Source: Macrocybe gigantea (taxonomy: Eukaryota > Basidiomycota > Agaricomycetes > Agaricales > Callistosporiaceae). From it: a DNA stretch of 64,000 bases. The position numbers and the translations under genes were made by a program. Positions within the stretch are counted from its first letter, which is position 1. Every line of letters begins with the position of its first letter. The stretch lies in assembly GCA_011319805.1 (NCBI GenBank), contig SJRY01000129.1:1-64000 (forward strand). Direction: 5' to 3'. The notes under the pieces are model-generated. The model ran no database searches and was not told the DNA's origin. It was given only the letters and a program-made list of their open reading frames with translations. Positions 1 through 11,817 of the stretch are shown here, piece by piece.

Positions 1-3000
1 CACCACGATCTTCATACCCATATCCGTAACCGAACCCACTGTCCAGTCGTTCTCGTACGACCCGTTGCGCACCCGATCTCGAAATACCGTATGCCGCCCC
101 AGGTCCCGTCGTGCCACTGCCGCTCAGACTCGTCGTGTTCGCTGAGGCTCCCTCCACCCAGCGTGGATGGCGGTAAACCGTCGGGCCCGACAGGCACCTC
201 GACACCAACCCAGGGCCCAACTTCGCCCTCGACCTCGCCGATGTACCGTGCGTACGCTTTGAACCGCTTTCGCTTGGACGAAATAATGCATGGAATTCCA
301 ATCTCCAAAGTTACGCCCCGAGGCAGGATGGGGGTCGTCGGCATCGAAGATGGCGGAGTTGGACTGGCCGAGGAGGGAATAGGGGGAAGAGGCGCGTCTT
401 CTTTACACTTGTACGTCGTCGTGACGTGGGCCGACGAGCCGCAGCGGAAGCAGCGGATTCGCCAGATCCGCGTCGTTCATCGTTAGAGATTGCGCTGGTC
501 TTGATCGTGTCAGTCGAGCCGCGTCGCTTCAGCGTCGAGTTGCTGTTCGTCGACGCGTTGCTATCGGATTTCTTGTGATCGCCGGAGGATGATCCCATCT
601 TGACTAGGACGGTGTCCGATTGCTCAAAGCCTGATGTGCGCGGGGATGCGGATGCTTCACGGTCCTTGCTTTCTCGCAGATTTCCTCCACCTTCCGCTCC
701 ACCATCCTGCTCGCCTTTGTCGCTCAAAGATGACGCGGATGTCGAAGAAGTGCTCCGCTTTGACAAAGAAGGGGCGAGGCCAGCGCCCCTGGATTTCGCA
801 GAAACAGGTGTAGAGACCGTCGAGGTCGTCGATCGAAGCGAAGCCATCGAAGGGGATCGTTTTACGGAGGCGGCACTGAGTTTCTTGGGGTCAAGTGGCG
901 GAACAGGCGGCTTTTTAACCGGCGTGACATTCACCCCGCTACGCGTGGAGCCGGCGGACACTTTTCTCGTTCGGGCGGATAATGTTGATGCGCCGGTGCT
1001 TTCTTTGTTGCCAGATGTGGCAGCACGCATGGATGGTGCTTGGGCTGCCCCACCTCGGACGCTGACGGTCGACATGGTTGAGGCCGTTGACGCTTTCCTC
1101 GCTCGCCCAGTGATGTGTGTGTTGGCCGTTTTAAATGTTGTAGCGCCGTCCGTAGTCGTCGAGACACTCGATACTGGACGGGAGCTCGATACTGATGCCA
1201 GAGAGGCTCGTGAGGCGGCTGTCGTCGTTGAACGAGATGATAACGACGACACAGCCGTTCTCGTCGTTGTCGACTTGACGTGGCCTTGAGAGGTCGTGGC
1301 AGCGCCGCTCGAGGCAGTGACGGTGCTCTTGCGAATCGTCGACGCATGCGAGCGCACCGACGCTGTAGAAGATCTGACCGACGCTGCCGAAGAGGTTGGT
1401 CGAGAAATAGTTGTGACACCTTTGGGGGTCTCGGTGCCCTTGAGGCGCCAAATGTGGAAGGATCGACCTTCTTGATCAACACCTTCAGTGGCGGAATAGC
1501 GGACTCGTCATCATTGATGCTGTCCGGCGGAGAAGTGGTAGTCGTGGATGCTCCATCACCGTTCTCAGTCACTGCATCTCCGTCGATGTCGTCATTCTGG
1601 TTCTGCGCAACGTCGTCATCATTTTGTTGAAGGGGTTCTTGAAAGGGCGGTTGGTGTGTGGGAGAGGAGGATCCGTAGGGAGAAGAGTATGACGGAAGAG
1701 ATTCCGTCGAGGGGTCCGAAGTGAGTTTGGAATCTGGCCGAGAATTGTCTTCCTTTTCAGCTTCTCTAGCCATAATCACCCTGCTCTCTACGTGATTGGT
1801 CTCTGCAACACTCTTTTGACTCTGCGGCGTTCTTCGACCACGGAGCGCCGGCGTTCGAACAACGTTTACTTTCGAGACAGTCGATCTGGCGGAGCCCGCA
1901 CCACTGTGAACGGCACCTTGTCCAGATGGCGACGGTGTTCCCCGCCGGGAAGCCGCTGATGCTGGGAGGTTGCGACTGAGGACACTGACACGCATGGATG
2001 AATGCATGCTAATGGTATCATTGCTGTCACCATCCTTGATTCGTAATAATGTGCTTCGGTGCGGTTTGGGGTTCGGCTGGGTAGGAGTGAGGAGATCTTC
2101 TAGGGCAACTTCAATATCTTTGAATACGACAAAACCGGGTCAGCATTGCTTCGAATTTTGGATGTGTGGAACTCACGATCGCTAATTTCTTTGACCGCCC
2201 ATCCTTCGAGTTCGTCAAAGCCGCCTTCTTGACGGATTCCAATCCACCGTTTTCCAATCCACCGCAATAGTTCAACGCGCGCCGCCTCAACTTGAACTCG
2301 AATATGGGAAGTCGGGGGAAGCATTGGCGCATCCGTTTCTGTAGGGTGAGGCTTGAGCAAGATGGATGAGACCAATGTCTGTGGAAAAGTTCAGGCTTCA
2401 TTTTAAAGGACAAGTTCCTCGCAGCCTTGCCTGATATAACGTTGCTGCATTCTTGTCATTCACTCCCCGACCAACTGCAGCCATGATCCATTCCACCCGT
2501 TCGCCATCTTCGAAAGCAATTCCGTCTCTCTCCATGAGTTCCTCCCAATCTCTCTCGTTGAAACAGGCCTCGGACTTGCTGCAAATGACATCATCGATCA
2601 CCTTCCGCGCTGACAGGATCATCTCGATCACTTCTGAGGCCCAGGCGTCAATTACCGAGGAAAGCTTCCGCAGCGCGTGCTCGGCAGAAAAGAGCAGCGG
2701 GAATGCGTTCGCCGGGGTCGTGCGCTTGCCAACACCTCGCAGTAGGCTGTCACGGACTTTGGAAGGAAGAGCCGCGAACTCGGAAGTGCACCAACCTTCA
2801 CCGAACAGGCCGACGAGCGCTCGCCTTGCGCCCCGCTCCAAAAGACTGTTCTTGACGTCGTCAGCAAGTGCAAAGTCCAGCACTCTAGGGGCGCGCCTCG
2901 CGCATTGTCGGCAGCGGCAGCCACCAGTGCCCCAGGCACCGGCTGTGAGCCGCTCGTATTCCGGGAATTCGAGAAAAGCGTGGAAGAGTCCGTGCATCAT

Positions 3001-4393
3001 TTCTTGGATGATGCGGGCTTGGACTTCGTCGTATAATGATGGGATGGAGAGATAGGTCGCGGAACGCATGATGTGGAAGGCGGTGTCGAGGTCATATGTT
3101 CTGTGAGAGAAGACCAGAGTCCCGGTATAGATGAAACCTAACGTAAAATGGAGAGATGCTGGCGTGAAAGGAGGGGAAGGAAGTGTGAGCGTGACAGGTT
3201 GCTGAGAGTTGATCTGTTGTTTGGTCGAAGCCGAGGGCCAAGAAAGAAGTGCAGTATAAAAATAGGGAGAACGTGATACGAGAATGAAACGATGGGAAGA
3301 GAAAATGGCTGTTGAGGTTTCGTGGTTGGAGGAGGAGAAAGTACCTGTGAGGGCGAGGCGGACATCGGAATAGAGGCGAGACCTCCACATAAAGACGAGG
3401 TCTTTGCGGAGCTTGTCTATTCGTAGTTCCTCTGCTTCGTCCGAGTTGTGTGTAAGATCAGACGAATCAAACAGAAATTCAAAGGCTTCGCCAAAGCCTT
3501 GACCAGTGTAAAGATACTCCAATTCATTGGAGAAGAGCGTCGGATTGATCCCTGTGCTCAAGCGTAGCAGAGTGCCTTGTGGAGGAGCTGCCGACGGTGC
3601 AGGTGATGAGGATCGATATGGCGATGGGGTGCGGGACATATGAGTGGGCGGGACATCGAGCGAGAGTACTGAGGTCGTCGGCAAGGTGCCTGTGGGCGAT
3701 GAGGAGTACGGTAAAGCACCGTTGGCTTTAGTGAAGTAGCGTGACTGGAAGCTAGGCGGCGCCCGCGCATATACGATCGCTGAATGATTGGCATGTTCGT
3801 GAGCGGCGGCGGGGCTCGTTGCATGTTTCTTGCTCACCTTTATGACCCCAGACCTCCTCGACATCATTCTTCTGGGGGGCGGTGAAGCTCGGATCTTCGT
3901 CATCCTCAATGGCGCCGACTTCCCACACAACGTCGGGGAATCGATCCTTTGCCTGCTGGAACAGGTTGCGCAGATGCTCCTGCCATTCGAGCGTCGATTT
4001 TTTGGTCGCTTCTTGAAGCCCTGGACTTTTGATGCTTGTAGTTATGCTGGTCCCTGCGCCGGATGCCATAGGGGTATAGTGCACTAGGTATCCCTGGGTA
4101 TCTCCAGCGTTGGCTGATTGGTCGTCGAGGGATTTGAAGTCGCTGCAGAGCGAAGAGATAAGGTTCTCGGCGTCGCTCAACACGGCGTCGACCTCACAAA
4201 TCCTAGGCCATGAGGCTGCTTAGTCAGCATTCGTCGCGGCGTTTTTCCTTCCACCCAAGGTCTGCCTGACCTGCAGGCCTGATGGCGTGGCAATGAGAAG
4301 GTAGGCCCCGACGTCAGGATCGTCAAGTTGGAGAACATGTCTGCTGCGATTGGCGCCTCCGAATGGCTTGGAACGTTGGCGCTGAAGCGACAT
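1..4393 (-). CDS. BTB/POZ and CAP-Gly domain protein (3' end outside window)
   Basis: Reading the minus strand through its introns joins several open frames into one gene. The start ATG is at 4393 (MSLQRQRSK). The exon to about 2431 carries a BTB/POZ fold: SDVRLAL, then SHRFILVSRSPYFYTALL, then FIYTGTLVFS. A helical BACK-like region follows. After a short exon (VELLRWIGKRWIGIRQ) the frame continues through a long Ser/Thr-rich low-complexity tail (about 2000-430), then a CAP-Gly domain: ARYIGEVEGEVGPWVGVEV and WHDGTWGGIRYFEIG at about 340-90. Introns I can place are 4193-4270, 3780-3837, 2379-2430 and 2118-2176. Two more frame changes, near 1380-1460 and 345-430, and one near 40-90 are unresolved (introns or indels). 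CAP-Gly domains bind microtubule ends or EEY tails; BTB domains dimerise or bind cullin-3. A cytoskeletal role is inferred. The protein continues past base 1. Confidence 0.75.
2379..2430 (-). other. GC-AG intron in the BTB/CAP-Gly gene
   Basis: On the minus strand the junction reads CAG|GCAAGG ... TTTTCCACAG|ACATTGG, 52 nt, with a branch-like CTGAAC. Removing it joins phase 0 to phase 0 (…ATLYQ / TLVSSILL…). The only GT alternative nearby would be a 33-nt intron with a frame shift, so a GC donor is the better reading. Confidence 0.65.
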
Positions 4394-4630
4394 AACTAAA
4401 CAACATAGTGGCTGTTTCGGCTCGACATACGGAATGGCATGGCTCTGGCAGCATCCATCAGCGGAACCCTTCGTAGCCGCCAGGATTTGTCGTCCGCTTT
4501 CGGTTCAGACGAACAGTCTCGAGGATTCTGTCTCAGTTGTCTGCTAATGGCTATTAGTCATGTTGTGGTGCGTGAAGCAGCCATTACTTAGCACTGGCTG
4601 TATTTAAACCCGGCTGCCAGTCTCGCCAGT

Positions 4631-4640
4631 TTATATAAAC
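4631..4640 (+). promoter_or_regulatory. TATA box upstream of the CYSTM-like gene
   Basis: TTTATATAAA lies about 75 nt upstream of the ATG at 4713, in the intergenic region between this gene and the divergent BTB/CAP-Gly gene. A second AT-rich motif (TATTTAAA) is at about 4610. Confidence 0.45.
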
Positions 4641-4712
4641 GGTGCTCATGCTGATTAACTGGCATTCGCAAGTCGGTTTGACGCCCTCGTCTGCATTTTC
4701 TGCGCGTTCCGT

Positions 4713-5073
4713 ATGGCATCATACGGAAAACCAATACAGCAGCCGGGTCCAACGTATCAAGGATATTACGGCCCGCACTCAAACTGTAAGCAGTCGTTGG
4801 ACCCTTTTTTTTCGCTGCTAAACGGTATCGTAGACGTTCCGCCTCCGGACTACACGCCCACACCTTATCAGCCGCAGCCGCAGCAGCAACCACAAGTAGT
4901 CTATGTTCAGCCTCAACAGCCCAGGCCCTCGCCTGAGGATGAAGCCTGGTGCAGCTGTTGCGCTTGGTGTGTTTCGACTAGGCATTGATGTCTTCTGTTG
5001 GCTCATTCCTGTTCCGTGCAGCCTAACTGGCATGCTTGCTGGCCTTCTTGTCTGTCCGTTCTTCTGGTGTTGA
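4713..5073 (+). CDS. Small CYSTM-like proline/glutamine-rich, Cys-rich C-tail protein
   Basis: Two short introns (4786-4833, 48 nt; 4967-5021, 55 nt) give a protein of about 85 residues. The N-terminal half is rich in Pro, Gln and Tyr (VPPPDYTPTPYQPQ, QVVYVQPQQP). The C-terminus becomes CSCCACLTGMLAGLLVCPFF and ends WC: a cysteine-bordered hydrophobic segment like the CYSTM family of tail-anchored, stress-related small proteins. If the second intron is not removed, the frame ends early at 4988 without the membrane tail, so the splice decides the identity. Acceptor GTGCAG and branch-like CTCATTC support the intron. Membrane anchoring is inferred from the segment; no function beyond family resemblance can be claimed. 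Confidence 0.65.
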
Positions 5074-5932
5074 TCGCCTTGTCATATGGGCTCTGCTTTG
5101 AATTTGTCATGCCGCCTCGTTGCAGCGCATCGAAACCGAGAGCTTTCGGTCTGTAGCAGTACGTTTGATTCACGTAACTGTATCATAGTGTTCAGTTTGA
5201 TGTACTCTTTGATAGCTACTTTATGACTAGATTATCATAATCTCTATCTTGCGTTACTCTATCGAACAACCAGAATGATTTATCCCCGGTAGACGCACAG
5301 TTCATTTCCTTCAAGTCTATTCCTTCATCCGATAAACAACCAAGGTAGACGATCGCTTCACATTGGAAGGCGGAATCAACAGGCCTACTCTTTGCGGGCT
5401 GTCCGGTTGGTCTATCATTCTCTCGCCAGTTGTAAAGTCGTTCGAAATTCTGACAGTCATCATCCAGAATATATATAACTGGCACGAACATATAGTCAGG
5501 AGTGTGAGCTTCTGGCGAGCTCAGCGATTAATGTTAGACGTTGGGGACATCACCGATTGTCTTCATGATCTCGTCATGCAATTTCTATCGATTGCAAACT
5601 TTGATATTCCTCTCTTGAAATGCCATCAAAGTCTGCGAATGCGACAGGAGGATAATCGAGGAACATGCGTAGCTGGCTTCGAACAAGGACATGTTGCGAA
5701 TCAGGGACAAGTTCGACTGCGGCATTGTAATGGGTTTGATTGAACCACACGGTTCCGAACGCGTGATTCTATTTTGACAACCCTTTTACCTCTTCATTGA
5801 CGTGTTTGAGCTTGCGCGACCCGAAAATGAAGACAAGGTGTCGTAATGTAGGCCTATGCTCTCGATGCTAGGCTTAGGTGTCAGCATCTTCGGTGGCTGG
5901 AATAAAAGCCCAGGTGGCTGACCGTATATCTC
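5074..5932. other. Intergenic, nothing recognised
   Basis: About 860 bp between the CYSTM-like gene and the oxidase. Short open frames on both strands have no recognisable domain or splice context. An ATAAAA motif at about 5905 may be the TATA element for the oxidase. Confidence 0.5.
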
Positions 5933-7972
5933 ATGAAAGGTATTAAACCGCCGCGCACTGGTTCCCTTATTTCTTCGTTCGCTGACAATGTTCTTCCCCA
6001 GCGGCCTTTCCTGTTCGCCACCTGCATCTGCTTTGCTGCAGCCGACCTCAAGACTGACTTGCGCTACGGCAGTATCGAGGCCGTATTCCCTGGCGACCCG
6101 AACTACGCTAGCGCTAGCTCTGCTTGTAAGTCTTCTGACTTGGTCCTCAATCGCATATGCACCGTGTCTCCAGTCAACCGGCGTTTCAATTTCAAGCCCG
6201 CAGCGGTGACGTTCCCCAAGTCGACTGAAGAGGTATCGCAAACCGTCAAAATTGGAGTAAAGAATAAATTGAAAATCGTTCCTCGAAGTGGAGGTGTAAG
6301 TTGTTTTCTCTTCGGCGCTGCTGACCATTTGATCCTTGTCTTCCTTGCACAAAAACCAGCACAGCTATATCGCCAATGGGCTTGGAGGGAGAGACGGATC
6401 CCTCGTCATCGACTTGAAGAACATGCGCAACATTTCGCTAGACGAGAACACTTCCATTGCCACCGTCGGAACGGGAAACAGACTTGGAAACGTAGCACTG
6501 GCTTTGACCGCGAAAAATCGCGACGTGGCGCACGGCACATGTCCATACGTCGGGGTCGGCGGTCACGCCAGTGTGTTCCCTGCCAGTGCTGCTCATTAAT
6601 CATCATTTTTCATTCATCAGTTCCTATCGTCAGGTTATGGCGGGTTCGGGTATGCCTCGAGAATGTGGGGTCTGGCTTTGGACGAAATTGTTGGCATGGA
6701 CGTCGTTACTGCAAATGGTGTCGCTCGTCACGTTTCAAGGACTTCGTACCCGGATCTGTTTTGGGTATGTGCTTCCGCATCGGGCTTGTCAATCTCCGTA
6801 TTGACGCCTTTAATTAGGCCATGCGAGGGGCAGGCGGATCCTTTGGTATCGCCACAGTCATGTATCTCACGACACACGAGATTCCGCCGGCGGCGACCCG
6901 TTTCCGATACAACTGGGTTCTGAACGTCCAGGACTCTGCCAAGGCGCTCTCCGTTTTCCAAGAATGGTCCGTGAAGGACGCCCCCGTCGAAATGGGCATT
7001 CGACACGAGCTGCGGCGCGGGCGATCCCCCCAGACTGTGGCTCATTCGCTCACCGGCACGTATCACGGCTCGGCGGTGGACTTTGAGCGGACCATGGGAC
7101 CGCTGTTGGCGCGGTACCCGCCTGAGCTTACTTCGGACAGATTCGTCGGCCACGGGTCTTATTTTGACAGCCTCGTTTACAACAGCGATAAAGGGACGCT
7201 GGACACGACGGCGCCGGACGTGCCAAACACGTTCTACGCAAAGTCGCTGGCCACTCCCGAGGGTTGTCCGATGACGCGTGACGCCATCGTCAATTTCATG
7301 AACGTTCTTGCTGATCAAGGCCAGTCCACGACCACCGTAAGTGATAGTGATGCGCTGTGCTCATCACTGGCGTATGTGTTTGAACATTCCTTTGAGCAGG
7401 ACTGGTTCATTCAGGTCGAACTATGGGGAGGGAATGGATCTGCCATAAACCTTGTGACCTCCAACGCCACGTCGTTTGCTCTGAGGTCTTCCCTCTTCGT
7501 CATACAATTCTACGCCTCGGCCCCCGATCATGCCCCGCCTTATCCTCAAGAAGGCTTCCAATTCCTCGACAGTGAGTCAGAGCTACTCTTGAATTTTGGA
7601 TACATATATTAAATGAAAATTTTCTAGACGCTGTCGAGAGTATCACCTCGAAAATGCCTCGAAACTGGAATTGGGGGTAGGACATTTGCTTCTCTGAACT
7701 TTGTCTTGTTAATTCATACTCAGTGCTTACACCGATTACATCGACGACAACCTCTCGAATGCTCATTGTGCGTCCGCTTATCACACGTACCTCTGCTCAA
7801 TGTCCTGACGACGCTACGCGTTCTTTCAGGGCGACAACGCTATTATGGAGCAAATTATCCTCGACTCCAGTCATTGAAGAAGGCCTGGGACCGCGATTTC
7901 GTATTTGGGGATTTCCCGACAGGGATCGACCGGCTACGTCCTGAAAGCAGGTTGCTATACAAGAGTGTGTGA
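5933..7972 (+). CDS. FAD-linked oxidase, AA7 / berberine bridge enzyme-like
   Basis: Eight introns (6126-6173, 6296-6359, 6571-6633, 6765-6817, 7337-7399, 7572-7627, 7677-7723, 7768-7829) give a 527-residue reading, the normal size for the family. Order: hydrophobic leader (PFLFATCICFAAA), then DLKTDLRYGSIEAVFPGD, then the PCMH-type FAD domain with PRSGGHSY and GTCPYVGVGGH. His and Cys in these two motifs are the bicovalent flavin sites of glucooligosaccharide oxidase-type enzymes. DLFWAMRGAGGSFGI follows, and a C-terminal BBE motif RYYGANYPRLQSLKKAWD. These enzymes are usually secreted and oxidise sugars or alkaloid-like substrates with O2, releasing H2O2; the substrate here is unknown. The N-terminus is uncertain: a splice-like signal (CTGACAATGTTCTTCCCCAG) ends at 6001, but using it puts the upstream ATGAAAG out of frame. 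Confidence 0.85.
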
Positions 7973-8366
7973 TAATGATACGAGTCCCCCGCATCTCAGC
8001 CGTACATTAGTTGTGATAACTCCTGGACAGGTGTCATTGAATGGGTGACCGTCTTTTGAGTCGCCTGTTGAGATATCATTTTTCAGGATATTGTCGTTGA
8101 TATTGTAGCGAAGTTGTATTATCAGTCATGCGCCAACATGATGCTGGCCGAGGGATCTTCAAGGCGGTGAGTAGGCGAGCGTATATGCCCAGATATGAGG
8201 CGAGACTAGGCTGGACATGGAGTGAGCAATCACGTGGTTAAGCATGTGAATGGGTTGCCGAAAAGGCAGTCATCGGAAAAGTGTGAGGCCGCGGCCGTCC
8301 TACTCGTCCGCACATTTTGATACTTAACGTCGATACTCCGCTACCCCAGTCAATGCCCACACGACC
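7973..8366. other. Intergenic spacer, presumed kinase promoter
   Basis: About 390 bp between the oxidase stop and the kinase ATG. No open frame or repeat of note. Pyrimidine-rich sequence and CCACACGACC just precede the ATG at 8367. Confidence 0.4.
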
Positions 8367-10097
8367 ATGTCAGCCGGTTTTCGTATCACCCCCACCCTCT
8401 GGGACAAGATCCATCATTTTGCCTCATTTCCACAGACTGGAGGTATATCTTCCTTTTTTCTCTGAGTCGCTCGTCTGACTGACTTCTTCACCGTCCACGA
8501 AAAGTCTCGCTGCAACAGATGGTGCTCTTTGGTCAGAACCCAAGCCAGGGAACCCTCTTCAAGGCGAGTCAGTTTCTCGCAGGTAAGCATGTTTTGTGGG
8601 TGACCGGAGATCCTTCATCTCATATCTCCGCAGAGGAATTGCCCGTCAGATTGGCGCATCGCGTCAAGGAGCTCGACGAGCTTCCCCACAATCTCAGCGC
8701 CATGCCCTCCATAAAGCGGGTACAGAACTGGTACGCTCAATCCTTTGAGGTCCGTCATGTTTCCCGCTGGCGCAAGGTTTGGTTTGTCAATCACGACTCA
8801 CGCATCGTTTCAGGAACTCATCAATTTTCCTCCAATCCAACTGCCGCGAGACATCCGCCAAGCACTCATGGTGTCCCGCTCCGACCACAACCTCCCAGAG
8901 TCGATACCAAACCCCTCCCTCCAGCATTTAACCACGGAGCAGGCCCACTCCCACCCGATCTCCAACGGAAACGGATTCAACAAGCTTAGACTGCGCGTGC
9001 CCATGGAGCGGAGGTACGCAGTGTTCGGCATTCGTGAGCACTGGCGCTCTTCTGACCGTGGACCTCACGTTTGATACCCCAGATATTACGCCGCTGATAC
9101 CCCAGGTGTCAACTGGCCACCGCAGATACAGGACTACAACAAGCGCTTCACCAAGCTGCTTGAGAGCATAAAGTCGCGCCACGATCCGACCGTCACCACC
9201 GTCGCGCAGGGTGTCCTCGAGTGGAAACGCTCTCAAAACGCACGCCACATCGGTCTGGATATTCAGCACTGGTTGGACCGGTTTTACATGTCGCGGATCG
9301 GCATCCGGTTTTTGATAGGTCAACGTGAGCTTCTCCTTATTGTCCTCTGTTGCACAACTCTGAGCCGTCGCAGACGTGGCCTTGAACACGCAGCAAGCAC
9401 ACGAGGATTACGTCGGAATCATATGCACGAAAGCGGTGCGTTCCGTTTTCACAGTCACTGACGATCACTCACGCATAACCCTTGCAGAACGTTCACGATA
9501 TCGTACAAGAAGCCATCGAAAACGCGAGATTCGTCTGCGAGGAACACTACGCCATGTTCAAAGGACCTCCCGTTCAGCTCATCTGCCCTCGCGACTTGAC
9601 GTTCGCCTACGTGCCCGGCCACCTTTCCCACATCTGCTTCGAGCTGCTTAAAAACTCGTTGCGAGCCGTAGTTGAGCGGTTCGGCGTCGACAACGAGGAC
9701 AAGTTCCCGCCTATCAAGGTCGTCATCGTGGAGGGCAAGGAGGATATCACCATCAAGATCTCGGACGAGGGAGGAGGCATCCCTCGCAGCGCTATCCCCC
9801 TTATATGGACATACATGTACACGACGATGGAGAGCCAAGGCATCGATCAGGACTTTACCGCTAGCGATTTCAAGGCACCCATGGCTGGTTTTGGATATGG
9901 ACTTCCCCTGTCGAGATTGGTGAGCCGTCTCGTCTTTTTCTTCCCTTTCTCTATCGTCTCTCATGCCTTTCTTTTTCTTTTTGCAGTACGCACGGTATTT
10001 CGGCGGTGACCTTCGGCTGATATCCATGGATGGGTTCGGCACAGACGTTTATATTCATTTGAATCGTTTGTCGAGCAGTCGGGAGCCATTACCATGA
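8367..10097 (+). CDS. Mitochondrial pyruvate / branched-chain dehydrogenase kinase family (GHKL kinase)
   Basis: Seven introns (8443-8504, 8583-8633, 8750-8813, 9014-9082, 9325-9373, 9436-9487, 9920-9986) give a 438-residue protein. The N-terminal helical domain ([38 protein letters not shown]) is the BCDK/PDK adaptor-binding fold. The GHKL ATP-binding domain shows an N-box ([13 protein letters not shown]), G1 ([10 protein letters not shown]), and the G2 lid ([18 protein letters not shown]). Family members phosphorylate the E1alpha subunit of pyruvate (or branched-chain) dehydrogenase in the mitochondrial matrix and switch it off. The motifs favour the PDK branch, but PDK versus BCKDK is not settled. 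No obvious presequence is visible; the start [15 protein letters not shown] is the first in-frame ATG of this exon. All junctions keep frame, so the gene looks intact. Confidence 0.92.
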
Positions 10098-10995
10098 CCC
10101 TGTATTTTTTTTTCCTGCCGCAGCTAATCCTTGCCTTCCTTTTTTTTCGTTACTTTCTCCCTTCATTGTGCGTGTGCCCATTCTGCATAACCAATCAAAC
10201 CGTGTATTGTACTGCATATATATATAACACAACCAAATCGATATCTTTATTGAATGCATACAGCATCATTTCTAACACTCGTCAATCACCGTGGCGCCCC
10301 CTCAACGTTAAAGGGCGCATCGCTTGGAGAATGTCTTCACATTACCGAGGAGAGTTGCATCATTTGTAAATTTGGCTGTCCGCGCAACAGCAATGTTTTT
10401 TGTAGATATCTGGAACCTCCTAATCATCAACGACTCTTCCGCAGTTTATAACCTTCACGGGCCCGGCGAAGTTTCCGTTGCCACCTCTAGAGTATTTGGC
10501 TTTTCACGCCAGGATGTGCAAGGATAGGCTCATCTCGCAGGAGCGGCCGAGGACGTTGAGAAAATATTGGGAGAAATTGTGTACATGAATAGACCGCATC
10601 ACATGAGCTGTGACTATTTGTGACAGCACGTGAGGGAGACTTATCAGCGGTAAGCGATGGGTTTTCCTCTCCGCCATCGTTTTCGTTCTGGAGGTCGGTT
10701 TTTCAGCACACGACCATTGACGTCCTAATAAATGAGTATATATCATATTTATATAAACAATAAATCATTAAGGATTGAGTAGCTATGGTTATCAGTAAAA
10801 AATCTGAGTGGCTTCAAGTTCCTCTAAGATCCCCTGAGGAATGGTGTGATGGTCTCGATACTGTACTATTCAATTCAATTCGGCAGGGGGGTTGATGCGT
10901 GACACATCAGACGAAATTTCTAGCACTGGGTTGAATTGCTTTTGGCCAATGTGAAGAATGTGAGATCGCTCGACCCCTCCATGTGAGGCATTCTT
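10098..10995. other. 3' flank of kinase gene, AT-rich spacer
   Basis: About 900 bp before the first mobile element. Contains AT-rich tracts (TATATATATAA at about 10220; ATTTATATAAACAATAAA at about 10747). Short frames show no recognisable protein. Confidence 0.4.
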
Positions 10996-11413
10996 TGCTA
11001 CGCAAATCCAAGTCTGTGTGCAGGTCACTCTAACTAACCCTTAGATGTGAGAGGCAGGGATAAGAATGCTATTTCTAGCCAGCTCGAAGCTGGATTCTTC
11101 TATGTACAATTTCAGTATTTATACGTTTCGACTATCTACCACGGACCATGACTTATGCTATCCTCATGTTATGTGAAACCCTTAACCCTTGTCCATCTGA
11201 GTAAGGATTTGACTGTGCTCAGCATGTCGTCCTGCAGGTACTGTGCAATAACCCTTTGCCCTGATCAGTGCTGACACGTCGTTGTCATAGGGTTTCCTCG
11301 AGTCATCGCATTGTATTCTGTTTGTTGTGTCGCGGTTTGTGTCACGTGTTCGTCATGTGGTTTTTGAGTCACGTGCCCATCGTCAAGATAACGATTAGTC
11401 TGAAATCGTAACA
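10996..11413 (-). repeat. Solo LTR, family A (TSD TTCTT)
   Basis: 418 bp matching the LTRs of the full-length family A element at 11818-19795. Read on the minus strand it starts TGTTACGATTTC and ends GCGTAGCA. It is flanked by TTCTT on both sides (10991-10995 and 11414-11418), the 5-bp TSD of a Ty3/gypsy insertion. No internal region remains, so this is the product of LTR-LTR recombination. Confidence 0.88.
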
Positions 11414-11418
11414 TTCTT

Positions 11419-11817
11419 CACACTGTTTAAAACTGTGAAAAACTCTATTATGTAATCAAGTGTTTCCTCAAAAAATCTGAGTTTGCCTCATTCAAAAAAC
11501 ATGCTGCAGAAGCAAGAAACAGCTAATGACAGAGCATATATTCATTTTTAGCAGTATTCATCCATGTTCCAATCATCAGGATGCCCAGATGACATGGTTG
11601 TCCCAGAAAAAGATGGAGCAGTGTCACCTGACAAATATCCAATGAGAGAAGTTAGTGCAGGGCTGTCCAACTTTACAAAGTCAGCAATGTTCCATCACCC
11701 ACCACACCTGACAATATTGATATCATACAGATTCTCTGCATCAATGTGGTCCAACTCTGCCAGGTCATAAGGGTCTGGATGATTGAACCAGTCATCCTCC
11801 ATACATTGCAAATCAAG
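11419..11817 (-). pseudogene. hAT-like transposase, C-terminal remnant
   Basis: The minus strand encodes a fragment ending the hAT-like gene whose larger part lies at 19801-21600. The residues LQCMEDDWFNHPDPYDLAEL and the acidic tail continue directly from LMDLLNKVNVLPPAL on the far side of the family A element at 11818-19795. The split falls at the element's TCAAG duplication. The frame continues to stops near 11570. The gene is dead. Confidence 0.5.

Noticed and set aside
600..1289. 229-codon open frame on the plus strand
   Set aside because: Mirror of the Ser/Thr-rich minus-strand coding region of the BTB/CAP-Gly gene; composition explains it.
5363..5743. 126-codon plus-strand frame
   Set aside because: No recognisable motif; overlaps an equally long frame on the other strand.
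9455..10042. 195-codon minus-strand frame
   Set aside because: Antisense to the kinase exon; the plus strand has clear GHKL motifs.
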